64,000 nucleotides of DNA, from assembly GCF_030817655.1 (NCBI RefSeq), contig NZ_JAUSZM010000003.1, positions 7,068,001-7,132,000 of the forward strand. The letters are read 5' to 3'. This DNA comes from Streptomyces sp. V4I2. GTDB lineage: Bacteria; Actinomycetota; Actinomycetes; Streptomycetales; Streptomycetaceae. The position numbers were made by a program, and so were the translations under genes. Under the pieces are notes generated by a model. The model did not search any database. It saw only the letters and a list, made by a program, of their open reading frames with translations, and was not told the DNA's origin. Positions 54,855 to 62,642 of this stretch are shown here, piece after piece. The stretch's first letter is position 1. Each line of letters starts with the position of its first letter.

Positions 54855-56034
54855 GCTCCTATAGACCGTCAAGCGGCTTGTTTGAGCTGTTCGGCGGTGA
54901 TGTGAGGGCGGGGTAGATGCTGGTAGACCTCGCGGGCGACGAACCGTTTCAAGCAGCGCATGATGTCCTTCTTGGTCATGCCTTCGGCGGTGCGTCTGGC
55001 GACGTACTCGCGGGTGCGCTGGTCGTGGCGCATGCGGACCAGCACGATCGTGTGCAGGGCCCGGTTGGCTTGGCGGTCTCCGCCCCGGTTGAGGCGGTGC
55101 CGGTTGGTGCGGCCGGAGGAGGCCGGCAGCGGGGCGGCACCGCACAGGTGGGCGAAGGATGCTTCCGAGCGCAGGCGGTCCGGGTTGTCGCCGACGGTGG
55201 TCAGCAGCTGGCCCGCGCTCTCGGGGCCGACGCCGGGCAGAGCGATCAGCCGTGGTGCGGCCCGGGTGACCAGCGGGCCCAGGTCCGCGTCGGCTTCGGC
55301 GATTTCCTCCTCCAGCCGCTGGCAGCGGCGGGCGAGCCGTCGCAGCGTGATCCTGACCGCGCAGTCCGGATCCGCGAGGTCGCCCACGGGCCGGGACCGG
55401 GCCAGGGCGTCTATCAGCTCGCCGGTGGCCAGGCCGCGCAGCCTCTCGCGCACCGCGGCCGGTGCGGTGATGATGAGCGTGCGGATCTGGTTGATGGTCT
55501 GGGTGCGGGCCTTGACGGCCGAACTGCGGGCCACCCGCAGGGTGCGGATGGCCTCCACGATCCCGTTGCGGGTCTTCGGAATGCCCGAGGCCCGGCCGGA
55601 CAGCACGGCGGTCGCGGCGGCGTAGGCGTCAACCGGGTCGGACTTGCCATTGTCCCGCCTGGCCTTGCGGTCGGGTCGGTCGACCTCGATGACGGTGACA
55701 CCCTTTGTGGTCAGGAAACGGGCGATCTCGGCCCCGTAGGCGCCGGTGCCCTCGATGCCTACCGCCAGAACCTCGCCGTGCGAACGCAGCCAGTGGAGCA
55801 GCTGCTCATAGCCGGCGGGACCGGTCGGGAACGGCTCGGTGGCCAGGTGCCGGCCCACGGTGTCGATCGCGGCCGCCTGGTGCAGGTCGGTGTGGGTGTC
55901 GATCCCGCCAATGACCGCTATCTCATCTGCTGCCATGCTGGACGTGCTGTCCTTCCGTACGACGCATCAGGGAGGGCACGCGCCGGTCGGGCGGACGGAC
56001 AAGACAGTGATGGGACCTTTGGCCGGGCTCCTAT
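54855..56034 (-). mobile_element. IS110-family insertion sequence (ends tentative)
   Basis: An intact IS110 transposase gene lies between two copies of GCTCCTAT (54855-54862 and 56027-56034), which might mark the ends because IS110 elements have no terminal inverted repeats and share a short core. The non-coding stretch upstream of the gene (55937-56034 or beyond) is where IS110 elements encode their bridge RNA. At about 100 bases it would be short, so the left end may extend further. Confidence 0.6.
54869..55936 (-). CDS. IS110-family transposase (DEDD recombinase)
   Basis: A 355-residue, apparently intact bridge-RNA-guided recombinase. The N-terminal RuvC-like DEDD residues are D13 (GGIDTHTDLH), E62 (VGIEGTGAYG), D100 and D103 (NGKSDPVDAYAAA). 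The C-terminal Tnp domain has LIALPGVGPESAGQLL and the catalytic-serine region CGAAPLPASSGRTNRHRLNRGGDRQANRAL. No frameshift is seen, so the element could be active. Confidence 0.93.
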   Translation of the reverse strand: MAADEIAVIGGIDTHTDLHQAAAIDTVGRHLATEPFPTGPAGYEQLLHWLRSHGEVLAVGIEGTGAYGAEIARFLTTKGVTVIEVDRPDRKARRDNGKSDPVDAYAAATAVLSGRASGIPKTRNGIVEAIRTLRVARSSAVKARTQTINQIRTLIITAPAAVRERLRGLATGELIDALARSRPVGDLADPDCAVRITLRRLARRCQRLEEEIAEADADLGPLVTRAAPRLIALPGVGPESAGQLLTTVGDNPDRLRSEASFAHLCGAAPLPASSGRTNRHRLNRGGDRQANRALHTIVLVRMRHDQRTREYVARRTAEGMTKKDIMRCLKRFVAREVYQHLPRPHITAEQLKQAA

Positions 56035-56163
56035 GAGGTCACGAACGCCTGACCGGCACGCGCGCGCGGTGGCACCGCCCGACAGGCCGACGGTTCTCCC
56101 GACAGACAGCCGAAGCGCCAGTGAGTCCTTGAGTCAGACCTCCGAGCGGTGCCACCGCAATCA
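55937..56163 (-). other. Non-coding gap between IS110 and TnpB-like gene
   Basis: No gene is visible in these 227 bases. The half next to the IS110 gene may encode the bridge RNA. The half next to the TnpB-like gene is dominated by a long inverted repeat described separately. The junction between the two elements is probably near 56034. Confidence 0.5.
56066..56158. repeat. 13-bp perfect inverted repeat at the 3' end of the TnpB-like gene
   Basis: GCGGTGGCACCGC at 56066-56078 is the exact complement of GCGGTGCCACCGC at 56146-56158. The loop is 67 bases and holds repeated CTGTCGG motifs. It begins five bases after the TnpB-like stop on that strand. It could fold as one large RNA hairpin, as a transposon end, or as the scaffold of an omega-like RNA. 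Confidence 0.85.
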
Positions 56164-57840
56164 TCACTGTGAGTCCTGTTGCCAGGACTGCTGCTCAGCC
56201 GAACGCCCCGGACGGTGTTGGGCGTTCTGGTTGCCCGCGTTCGCTCCGCGTCCGGCGCCGACGGATCGTGTCCGTGGTCCGGGGATGCGGGGGCGGGTTT
56301 CCTCACGCCCACGGGTTCCCGATCTGGCCTGGACGGTCCGATGCCCCACACGATCGCTCCGGTCGTGTGGGGGCGGTGTCGTCCGTCGCCGGATCGGGTG
56401 CCCTTGGGCGCGCCGTCCGATCGCCACGGCGGCAGCGTCGTGGCGAGTGGTCTTCCTGTTGCCGTGATTGAGGGATTTCTGCCAGTGCTGGGCGCCCCAG
56501 CGGCTGGTGTAGGCCGGGTCCACGGCGATGACCGCGATCCCCGTCTGGTCAGCCATCGAAGTCAGCCGGGCGCGGAGTCTGCCGGTGGGCATGCCGGAGA
56601 TCAGTTGCCGGAAGCGCTTCTTGCGGCCGTGCTTCTCCCGGGTCTTCTCGGCGGTGAAGTGCAGGTCCTCGACCGCGATCGCGCCCACGCCGCACGTTCG
56701 GGCCCAGTGGAGGAGGCGGGTGAGGGCGTGGCGGACCTGGGCGTCGCGGTGCTGGGCGGTGCCGGAGAGGTCGAAGAGGAACCGGCGCGGGTTCCCGATC
56801 GGGTTTCCGTGGGTGTCGAGGCGCCAGGCGGCGAGGTGATCGGCATTCGTGTCGACGCCGATCACGCCCTGCGCGAGGGCGGCGGCCAGCGGGATGGTCT
56901 TCGACACCGGGATCTGCCAGGACGCGGTGAGGTACCAGCGGCCACGGGCCACGTCCCAGTGGATGCGGTAGGCCACCGCCCGGTTCGCCGCCACCCGGTC
57001 CGCCCACTCAGGGCCCCGGTGCGGGAAGGCGACCTGGCAGGCCATGACGTACCGGCCATGTGGCGCGTTGGCCAGCCCGGCGAGCGGGGCCGGGAGCTTG
57101 ATGCTGACCTCGCCGTCCGGGCTGACGCGGAGGGTCTCGTTGCCGTACCGCTTGCCGGATTCGCCGTCGGCCTGCAGGAACCAGCGTGATGCTTCCCACC
57201 GCCGGTGCCACTGGGTCTCGGTGAGCTGCGCGGCAGGCAGGTGGTGCCGGGTGCGGGCCAGCCGCTTACCGCCCCGCACCACGTGCACGGTCCCGGCCTC
57301 ACGGTCGGCGCGCTCGCGCTCCAGACGGTCTTCCAGCGCGTGCAGGCGGCGGGACTTGGCGTGCCACTCCTGTGTGCTGCGGTAGTCGCCGGGCGCCTTC
57401 CTCGAGCCCTTCGCGCCGACCGGCAGCGACAGCCGGTGCGCGATCGTACGGATCCCCGCCTCCAGGGACTGGATGTGGGCGAGCTGGCCACGGCGGGCGA
57501 GCGCCCACTGGTCGTGGCTGGCTTTGGTGATCGACCCGGCCCAGCGGGACGACGACACCGGCGTCAGGCCCCGCTTACGGGCAGCCCACGTTTCCGCGGA
57601 GTGCTCCAGACCATCCGCGCACCGCGCCCTCAGATCACCGGAGGCGAGCGAGCCGAGGTGCGCGCCCACCAGCGCGAGGACCTTCTCATCGGCGGGCGCG
57701 AGCTGCTTCAACCGGGTACGGACCGCCACACCCGTGGGACCGGGCACGACGAACGACGCCGCAAGCTCCCGCAACCCGCCCACCCCACACCCCCCATACA
57801 GCCCCTCGAAAAGCCGGTCATCACACCCAACGAGCACCAC
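56164..57840 (-). CDS. TnpB-like RuvC-domain protein lacking the zinc finger
   Basis: A 558-residue protein of the IS605 OrfB/TnpB group. An extended helical N-terminus (about 300 residues, with RGGKRLARTRHHLPAAQLTETQWHRRWEASRWF) is followed by a split RuvC core: D330 in GVIGVDTNADHLAAW, E391 in GAIAVEDLHF and D468 in RHDAAAVAIG. Between E391 and D468, where TnpB has a CxxC...CxxC zinc finger, there is no cysteine (VDPAYTSRWGAQHWQKSL). The tail after 475 is basic and low complexity. No TnpA is adjacent. Candidate roles are an RNA-guided nuclease, a repressor-like derivative or an inactive relic. GTG 57840 is the first start; a later one near VAVRTRLKQL is possible. Confidence 0.8.
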   Translation of the reverse strand: MVLVGCDDRLFEGLYGGCGVGGLRELAASFVVPGPTGVAVRTRLKQLAPADEKVLALVGAHLGSLASGDLRARCADGLEHSAETWAARKRGLTPVSSSRWAGSITKASHDQWALARRGQLAHIQSLEAGIRTIAHRLSLPVGAKGSRKAPGDYRSTQEWHAKSRRLHALEDRLERERADREAGTVHVVRGGKRLARTRHHLPAAQLTETQWHRRWEASRWFLQADGESGKRYGNETLRVSPDGEVSIKLPAPLAGLANAPHGRYVMACQVAFPHRGPEWADRVAANRAVAYRIHWDVARGRWYLTASWQIPVSKTIPLAAALAQGVIGVDTNADHLAAWRLDTHGNPIGNPRRFLFDLSGTAQHRDAQVRHALTRLLHWARTCGVGAIAVEDLHFTAEKTREKHGRKKRFRQLISGMPTGRLRARLTSMADQTGIAVIAVDPAYTSRWGAQHWQKSLNHGNRKTTRHDAAAVAIGRRAQGHPIRRRTTPPPHDRSDRVGHRTVQARSGTRGREETRPRIPGPRTRSVGAGRGANAGNQNAQHRPGRSAEQQSWQQDSQ

Positions 57841-57959
57841 CCGAAAAGGTCACACATTCGACAGGCAAACTCTGATTCCCATCCCGGGACAGCACCACCC
57901 AGCCGCCGACCGGGAGCCTCAGCACTCACTCACACACGCCAGAACGCACTCGCACTCAG

Positions 57960-58213
57960 TCAGACCCCGACAGTTCCCAATCCCTGCCGGGGGTCCGCTT
58001 CCTGCCGCTCCGTGCGCATCCGCTCGAAGTCGCGCCGGGACGGCGCCGGGGCCTGCGGGCACTCCGCGCGTACGTGCGCGACATAGCCGTCGTAGGCCGA
58101 CTCGTCCGCCGCCTGGGCGAGGTCGGCGGGGGAGATGAATACAGACCGGGGTCGATGATGCTCGCCACCAGGGCCATCACCGCCACCGACGACCGCGTGC
58201 AGTACTCGTCCGG
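57960..58213 (-). pseudogene. cstA-ybdD remnant
   Basis: Two fragments in different frames. VAVMALVASIIDPGLY matches the conserved CstA carbon-starvation (peptide/pyruvate transporter) segment VAxMALxAAxxxDPGxYF. After a frame change comes ADESAYDGYVAHVRAECPQAPAPSRRDFERMRTERQEADP, the body of a YbdD/YjiX (DUF466) protein. YbdD genes normally follow cstA. Most of cstA, the junction and the YbdD C-terminal CC are missing, and the reading ends in unrelated GLGTVGV next to the TnpB-like gene. Matches are from memory of the families. Confidence 0.72.
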
Positions 58214-58228
58214 GTGCTGGGACCCCTC

Positions 58229-58993
58229 CTAGTCCTGGGGCCTCTTGAGCCTCGCCACGAACTTGTAGCGGTCGCCGCGGTAGACGGATCGCACCCATTC
58301 CACCGGTTCGCCCTGCCGGTCCACCGAGTGGCGGGACAGCATCAGCATCGGCAGGCCCACGTCGGTGCCGAGCAGGCCGGCCTCGCGCGGGGTGGCCAGC
58401 GAGGTCTCGATGGTCTCCTCGGCCTCGGCGAGATGGACGTCGTACACCTCGGCGAGCGCGGTGTAGAGGGACGTGTACTTCACCAGGCTGCGGCGCAGCG
58501 CCGGGAAGCGCTTCGCGCTCAGGTGCGTCGTCTCGATGGCCATCGGCTCGCCGTTGGCCATGCGCAGGCGCTCGATCCGCAGCACCCGTCCGCCGGCCGT
58601 GATGTCGAGGAGGCCGGCGAGGCGGTCGTCGGCGGTGATGTAGCCGATGTCGAGCAGCTGGGAGGTGGGTTCGAGGCCCTGGGCGCGCATGTCCTCGGTG
58701 TACGAGGTGAGTTGCAGCGCCTGCGAGACCTTCGGTTTGGCGACGAAGGTGCCCTTGCCCTGGATCCGCTCCAGGCGCCCCTCGACGACCAGTTCCTGAA
58801 GGGCCTGGCGCACGGTGGTGCGCGAGGTGTCGAACTCGGCGGCCAGGGTGCGCTCGGGCGGCACGGGGGTGCCGGGCGACTGCGTCTCCGTCATGTCGAG
58901 GAGATGCTTCTTCAGGCGGTAGTACTTGGGCACGCGCGCGGTACGGACGGTCGCCCCACCCTCGTTCTCCGCACTGCTGACGTCGGTGCTCAT
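58229..58993 (-). CDS. dasR: GntR/HutC-family global regulator DasR
   Basis: A 254-residue regulator, nearly identical from memory to S. coelicolor DasR. The winged helix is VPPERTLAAEFDTSRTTVRQALQELVVEGRLERIQGKGTFVA, and the UTRA effector domain begins LTSYTEDMRAQGLEP. It represses chitin/GlcNAc uptake, pts, chitinase and antibiotic-pathway genes and is released by glucosamine-6-phosphate. ATG 58993 gives the family start MSTDVSSAENEGG. It is divergent from dasA across a gap full of DasR-site matches. Confidence 0.96.
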   Translation of the reverse strand: MSTDVSSAENEGGATVRTARVPKYYRLKKHLLDMTETQSPGTPVPPERTLAAEFDTSRTTVRQALQELVVEGRLERIQGKGTFVAKPKVSQALQLTSYTEDMRAQGLEPTSQLLDIGYITADDRLAGLLDITAGGRVLRIERLRMANGEPMAIETTHLSAKRFPALRRSLVKYTSLYTALAEVYDVHLAEAEETIETSLATPREAGLLGTDVGLPMLMLSRHSVDRQGEPVEWVRSVYRGDRYKFVARLKRPQD

Positions 58994-59123
58994 GTTCTGC
59001 CTTCCCGGCTCCGGGTGCCGAAGCGGCCGACGTCCCGTCGGCCACGGCTCACATCGTGGCACGGCAGCGTACCGGGATGTCCCGCACGCTGCGTGATCCC
59101 CTCTGTATACCCTCACACCGCCC

Positions 59124-59139
59124 GCTGGTCTAGTCCACA
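59124..59139. promoter_or_regulatory. DasR-responsive element (dre) 1
   Basis: GCTGGTCTAGTCCACA matches the dre consensus ACTGGTCTAGACCACT in the whole central TGGTCTAG-CCA part. Confidence 0.85.
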
Positions 59140-59248
59140 GAGTCGTCCAGTGGTCTGTCCGATCTGCCGGGCTCGTAATGAAGGATCCCTGCATATCGCG
59201 GTCCCGTAACGGACCGCTGAAGCCCAGGGAAGCACCCTTGACAGCCCT

Positions 59249-59264
59249 ATTGGTCTGGGCCAAG
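59249..59264. promoter_or_regulatory. DasR-responsive element (dre), weaker
   Basis: ATTGGTCTGGGCCAAG keeps TTGGTCT and its CCAA partner; a second weak match AGTGGTCTGTCCGATC lies at 59149. Confidence 0.55.
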
Positions 59265-59272
59265 CTCCCCCT

Positions 59273-59288
59273 ACTGGTCTACACCATT
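59273..59288. promoter_or_regulatory. DasR-responsive element (dre) 2
   Basis: ACTGGTCTACACCATT is a close dre match about 85 bases upstream of dasA. A further half-site ATTGGTCCAG follows at 59286. Confidence 0.85.
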
Positions 59289-59370
59289 GGTCCAGTCCCG
59301 GCCCCGAGGGCAGACGCAGGTCAGCCGCAGGGAAGCAGGGGGGTTTGTAGGCATCCCTGAGGAGGTTGGC

Positions 59371-60660
59371 GTGAAGCGCAAGCTGACAGTCGCGATCGGT
59401 ATCGCGGGCATGATGGTCTCCATCGCGGCGTGCGGGGGCGGCGAGAGCGACAGCGGGGGCTCGGACAAGAGCGGGGCGGACGCCAAGGAGCTCACTGTCT
59501 GGCTCACCGTCGACGCCCAGAACAACTGGCCGGAGCTGGTGAAGGCGGCCGACGCCGCCGTCACCAAGGCGCACCCCGGCATCAAGATCAACCACGAGTA
59601 CTACGGCTGGCCGGACAAGAACGCCAAGCTCGACGCGGTCCTCGCGACCGACAAGGCCCCCGACGTGGTCGAGATGGGCAACACCGAGATGCTGAGCTAC
59701 ATGGTCAAGGGCGCCTTCGCGCCCCTCGACCCGGCGAAGTTCGACAACTCCGCCGCCTGGCTGGACGGCCTCAAGGCCTCGGTGACGTACGAGGACAAGA
59801 CCTACGGCGTCCCCTACTACGCGGGCGGTCGCGTCGCCAACTGGCGCAAGGACCTGTTCGCCTCGGTGGGCGTCAAGTCCGCCCCGAAGACGTACGAGGA
59901 GCTCACCGCCGCCCTGGACAAGGTCCAGAAGGACAAGGGCGACAAGTTCAGCGCCTGGTACCAGCCCACCCGTGACTGGTACGCGGCCATGTCCTTCGTC
60001 TACGACGCCGGCGGCTCGATCGCCGTCGAGTCGGGCGGCGAGTGGAAGGGCAACCTCTCCTCGCCGGAGTCCGTCAAGGGCCTGAAGGAGTTCCAGAACG
60101 TCGTCGACACGTACATGCACGGCGACAAGACCAAGGACGAGTCCGACCGTTACATCGTCTACGGCCAGGGCAAGTCCGGCATGATCTTCGCCCCCGCCTG
60201 GGAGGGCGCGACCGCCGCGGCCCCGGAGAACGACAAGACCGGCAAGCTCAAGAACAACGTCGAGAACTTCGTGATGCCCGGCCCGTCCGGCAAGAACCTC
60301 CCCGTCTTCCTGGGCGGCAGCGACCTCGCCGTCCCGGTGAAGTCGGACGCGCAGGCCGTCGCCGCCGAGTGGATCAACGCCTTCACCGGCCCCGCCGGCC
60401 AGAAGGGCCTGATCGCCAAGGGCAACCTGCCCAACAACAAGACCGACCTCGCCACGCTGAAGAACGACCCGGCGACGGCGGTCCCGGCCACCGCGGCCGA
60501 GTCCAACTGGTTCGTCCCGATGGCACCGGGCTGGGGCCAGGTCGAGAAGGGCCAGGTCCTGCAGACCATGCTGCAGAGCATCGGCACCGGCAAGAAGTCG
60601 GTCGAGGACGCCGCGAAGGAAGCGGACGCCGCGATCGACAAGGTCATCAACACCAAGTGA
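59371..60660 (+). CDS. dasA: Chitobiose-binding lipoprotein DasA
   Basis: A 429-residue sugar-binding lipoprotein with signal VKRKLTVAIGIAGMMVSIAAC and lipobox SIAAC, followed by a cluster B extracellular sugar-binding domain (LTVWLTVDAQNNWPELVKAADAAV, WYQPTRDWYAAMSFVYDAGGS). It binds N,N'-diacetylchitobiose for the DasABC importer. GAGGAGG lies six bases before GTG 59371. DasR controls it through the upstream sites. No ATPase gene is in the operon; the shared MsiK energises such importers in Streptomyces. Confidence 0.95.
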   Translation: MKRKLTVAIGIAGMMVSIAACGGGESDSGGSDKSGADAKELTVWLTVDAQNNWPELVKAADAAVTKAHPGIKINHEYYGWPDKNAKLDAVLATDKAPDVVEMGNTEMLSYMVKGAFAPLDPAKFDNSAAWLDGLKASVTYEDKTYGVPYYAGGRVANWRKDLFASVGVKSAPKTYEELTAALDKVQKDKGDKFSAWYQPTRDWYAAMSFVYDAGGSIAVESGGEWKGNLSSPESVKGLKEFQNVVDTYMHGDKTKDESDRYIVYGQGKSGMIFAPAWEGATAAAPENDKTGKLKNNVENFVMPGPSGKNLPVFLGGSDLAVPVKSDAQAVAAEWINAFTGPAGQKGLIAKGNLPNNKTDLATLKNDPATAVPATAAESNWFVPMAPGWGQVEKGQVLQTMLQSIGTGKKSVEDAAKEADAAIDKVINTK

Positions 60661-60772
60661 CCAAGGGCAGGGCCCCGTTGAGACCGGCGGGGCCCTGCTT
60701 GTCGTACGGACCGCGCCTGTGGGGCGTACGAGGGCTTTGTAGGACCTTGAGGGACCGCTGAGGAGCGCGCGG

Positions 60773-61759
60773 ATGAGTGCCGACACGACCACCCCTGCCA
60801 AGGTGCCGCCGCCGCGGCAGGCACCGCCACCACCGCCGGTGGCTAAGAAGCCACCCAGAGACCGGGCCTCCGGCGGAGCGGGTGCCCCCTGGCTCCTGCT
60901 CGCCCCCTGCCTGCTGATCCTGGGGCTCGTCCTCGGCTATCCGCTGGTCCGCCTTGTCACCCTCTCCTTCCAGAAGTTCGGGCAGTCCCAGCTGTGGGGC
61001 TTCCAGCCGGCCGAGTCGGTCGGGTTCGACAACTTCACCAAGGTGCTCGGGGACAGCGAGTTCTGGGCGGTCGTCGTACGGACGATCGTCTTCGCGGCCG
61101 GCTGCGTGATCTTCACGATGGTCATCGGCATGCTGATCGCGCTTCTGCTCCAGCGGGTCTCCGGCTGGGTGAAGACGCTCATCAATATCGCGCTGGTGGC
61201 CAGTTGGGGCATGCCGATCATCGTGGCCACCACGGTCTTCAAGTGGCTGTTCGACGCGGACTACGGCATCCTCAACGCGCTGCTCAGCAAGCTGCCGGGC
61301 GTGGAGATGATCGGCCACAACTGGTTCGCCAGCGGGCCGCAGGGCCTGGCCGTGATCATGCTGCTGGTGGTCTGGGGGGCCGTGCCCTTCGTGGTGATCA
61401 CGCTGAGCGCCGGCCTCACCCAGGTCCCGCAGGAACTGGAGGAGGCGGCCCGCCTCGACGGCGCCGGCGCCTGGGGCGTCTTCCGGTACGTCACGCTGCC
61501 CATCCTCAAGCCGATCATCGTGATGCTCACGACCCTGTCGGTCATCTGGGACATGGGCGTCTTCCCGCAGGTCTTCGTGATGCGCAACGGCCATCCCGAA
61601 GCCGAGTTCCAGATCCTCACCACGTACTCGTACGACCGTGCCTTCGTGGTCAACGACTACGCGCAGGGCTCGGCGATCGCCCTGCTCACCGTGCTGCTGC
61701 TGCTCGGCGTGGTCGCCGTCTACATGCGCCAGATGCTGAAGATCGGAGAGGTCGAATGA
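60773..61759 (+). CDS. dasB: Chitobiose ABC permease DasB
   Basis: A 328-residue MalF-type permease with six hydrophobic helices after a Pro-rich cytoplasmic N-terminus (PPPRQAPPPPPVAKK). The ATPase-docking EAA loop is EELEEAARLDGAGAWGVFRYVTLPIL. About 110 bases separate it from dasA; the sequence there can fold weakly (GGGCCCTG) and may lower downstream expression relative to the binding protein. Confidence 0.94.
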   Translation: MSADTTTPAKVPPPRQAPPPPPVAKKPPRDRASGGAGAPWLLLAPCLLILGLVLGYPLVRLVTLSFQKFGQSQLWGFQPAESVGFDNFTKVLGDSEFWAVVVRTIVFAAGCVIFTMVIGMLIALLLQRVSGWVKTLINIALVASWGMPIIVATTVFKWLFDADYGILNALLSKLPGVEMIGHNWFASGPQGLAVIMLLVVWGAVPFVVITLSAGLTQVPQELEEAARLDGAGAWGVFRYVTLPILKPIIVMLTTLSVIWDMGVFPQVFVMRNGHPEAEFQILTTYSYDRAFVVNDYAQGSAIALLTVLLLLGVVAVYMRQMLKIGEVE

Positions 61760-62634
61760 GTACGCTGACGACTCCCGTGCGGGCACCCGGGACGACTTCC
61801 GGTTCGACTCCCGTGCGCCGGAAGTCGAAGGCCGGCTGGAACCTCCTCGGTCTCCTCGTCTTCGTCACCGCCGGCTTCCCCGTCTACTGGATGCTCAACA
61901 CGGCGTTCAAGCCGGCCAAGGACGCCATCGACCCGGACCCGAGCGTGCTGCCCACCGGCCTCACCCTGTCCAACTTCAGCCGTGCGCTGGACATCGCGGA
62001 CTTCTGGGGCCCGGTCGGCCGCAGCCTGATCGTGTCCCTCGCCGTGGTCCTGATCGGCATGGTCGTCGGCCTGCTGGCCGCGCTCGCCATCTCCCGCTTC
62101 GCCTTCCGCGGCCGGAAGATCGTGATAGTGGGCATCCTCGCGGTCCAGATGGTCCCGCTGGTCGCCATGATCATCCCGGTCTTCCTGCTCCTGAACGACC
62201 TCGGCCAGTACGACCGGCTGACCGGCCTGATCATCACCTACCTGACCTTCATCCTCCCCTTCACGGTGTGGACGCTGCGCGGCTTCATCGTCAACATCCC
62301 GAAGGAGCTGGAGGAGGCGGCGATGGTCGACGGCTGCTCCCGCACCAGCGCCTTCATCCGGGTGGTGTTCCCGCTGCTGGCCCCCGGCATGGTCGCCACC
62401 TCCGTCTACGGCTTCATCCAGGCCTGGAACGAGTACCTGTACGCCCTGATGCTGCTCAGCCAGAAGAACCAGACCGCGACCGTCTGGCTCGGCAACTTCA
62501 CCACCAAGCACGGCACCGAATACGCCCCGATGATGGCCGGATCCACCATGATGGCCGTGCCGATCGTCGTCCTGTTCCTCCTCGTCCAGCGCAAGATGGC
62601 CGCGGGCCTGACCGCGGGCGCCGTGAAGGGATAA
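61756..62634 (+). CDS. dasC: Chitobiose ABC permease DasC
   Basis: A 292-residue MalG-type permease: six helices and the EAA loop ELEEAAMVDGCSRTSAFIRVVFPLLAPGM. ATG 61756 overlaps the dasB stop (ATGA), so the two permeases are co-translated. Confidence 0.94.
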   Translation: MSTLTTPVRAPGTTSGSTPVRRKSKAGWNLLGLLVFVTAGFPVYWMLNTAFKPAKDAIDPDPSVLPTGLTLSNFSRALDIADFWGPVGRSLIVSLAVVLIGMVVGLLAALAISRFAFRGRKIVIVGILAVQMVPLVAMIIPVFLLLNDLGQYDRLTGLIITYLTFILPFTVWTLRGFIVNIPKELEEAAMVDGCSRTSAFIRVVFPLLAPGMVATSVYGFIQAWNEYLYALMLLSQKNQTATVWLGNFTTKHGTEYAPMMAGSTMMAVPIVVLFLLVQRKMAAGLTAGAVKG

Positions 62635-62642
62635 CGCCCCCG

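Larger units (their letters stand above)
58994..59370. promoter_or_regulatory. dasR-dasA intergenic region
   Basis: A 377-base gap with no gene. It carries both divergent promoters and a cluster of DasR-like sites at 59124, 59149, 59249 and 59273, plus a partial one at 59286. Confidence 0.85.

Noticed and set aside
56179..57189. Plus-strand open frame opposite the TnpB-like gene
   Set aside because: Antisense shadow; the minus strand has the RuvC motifs.
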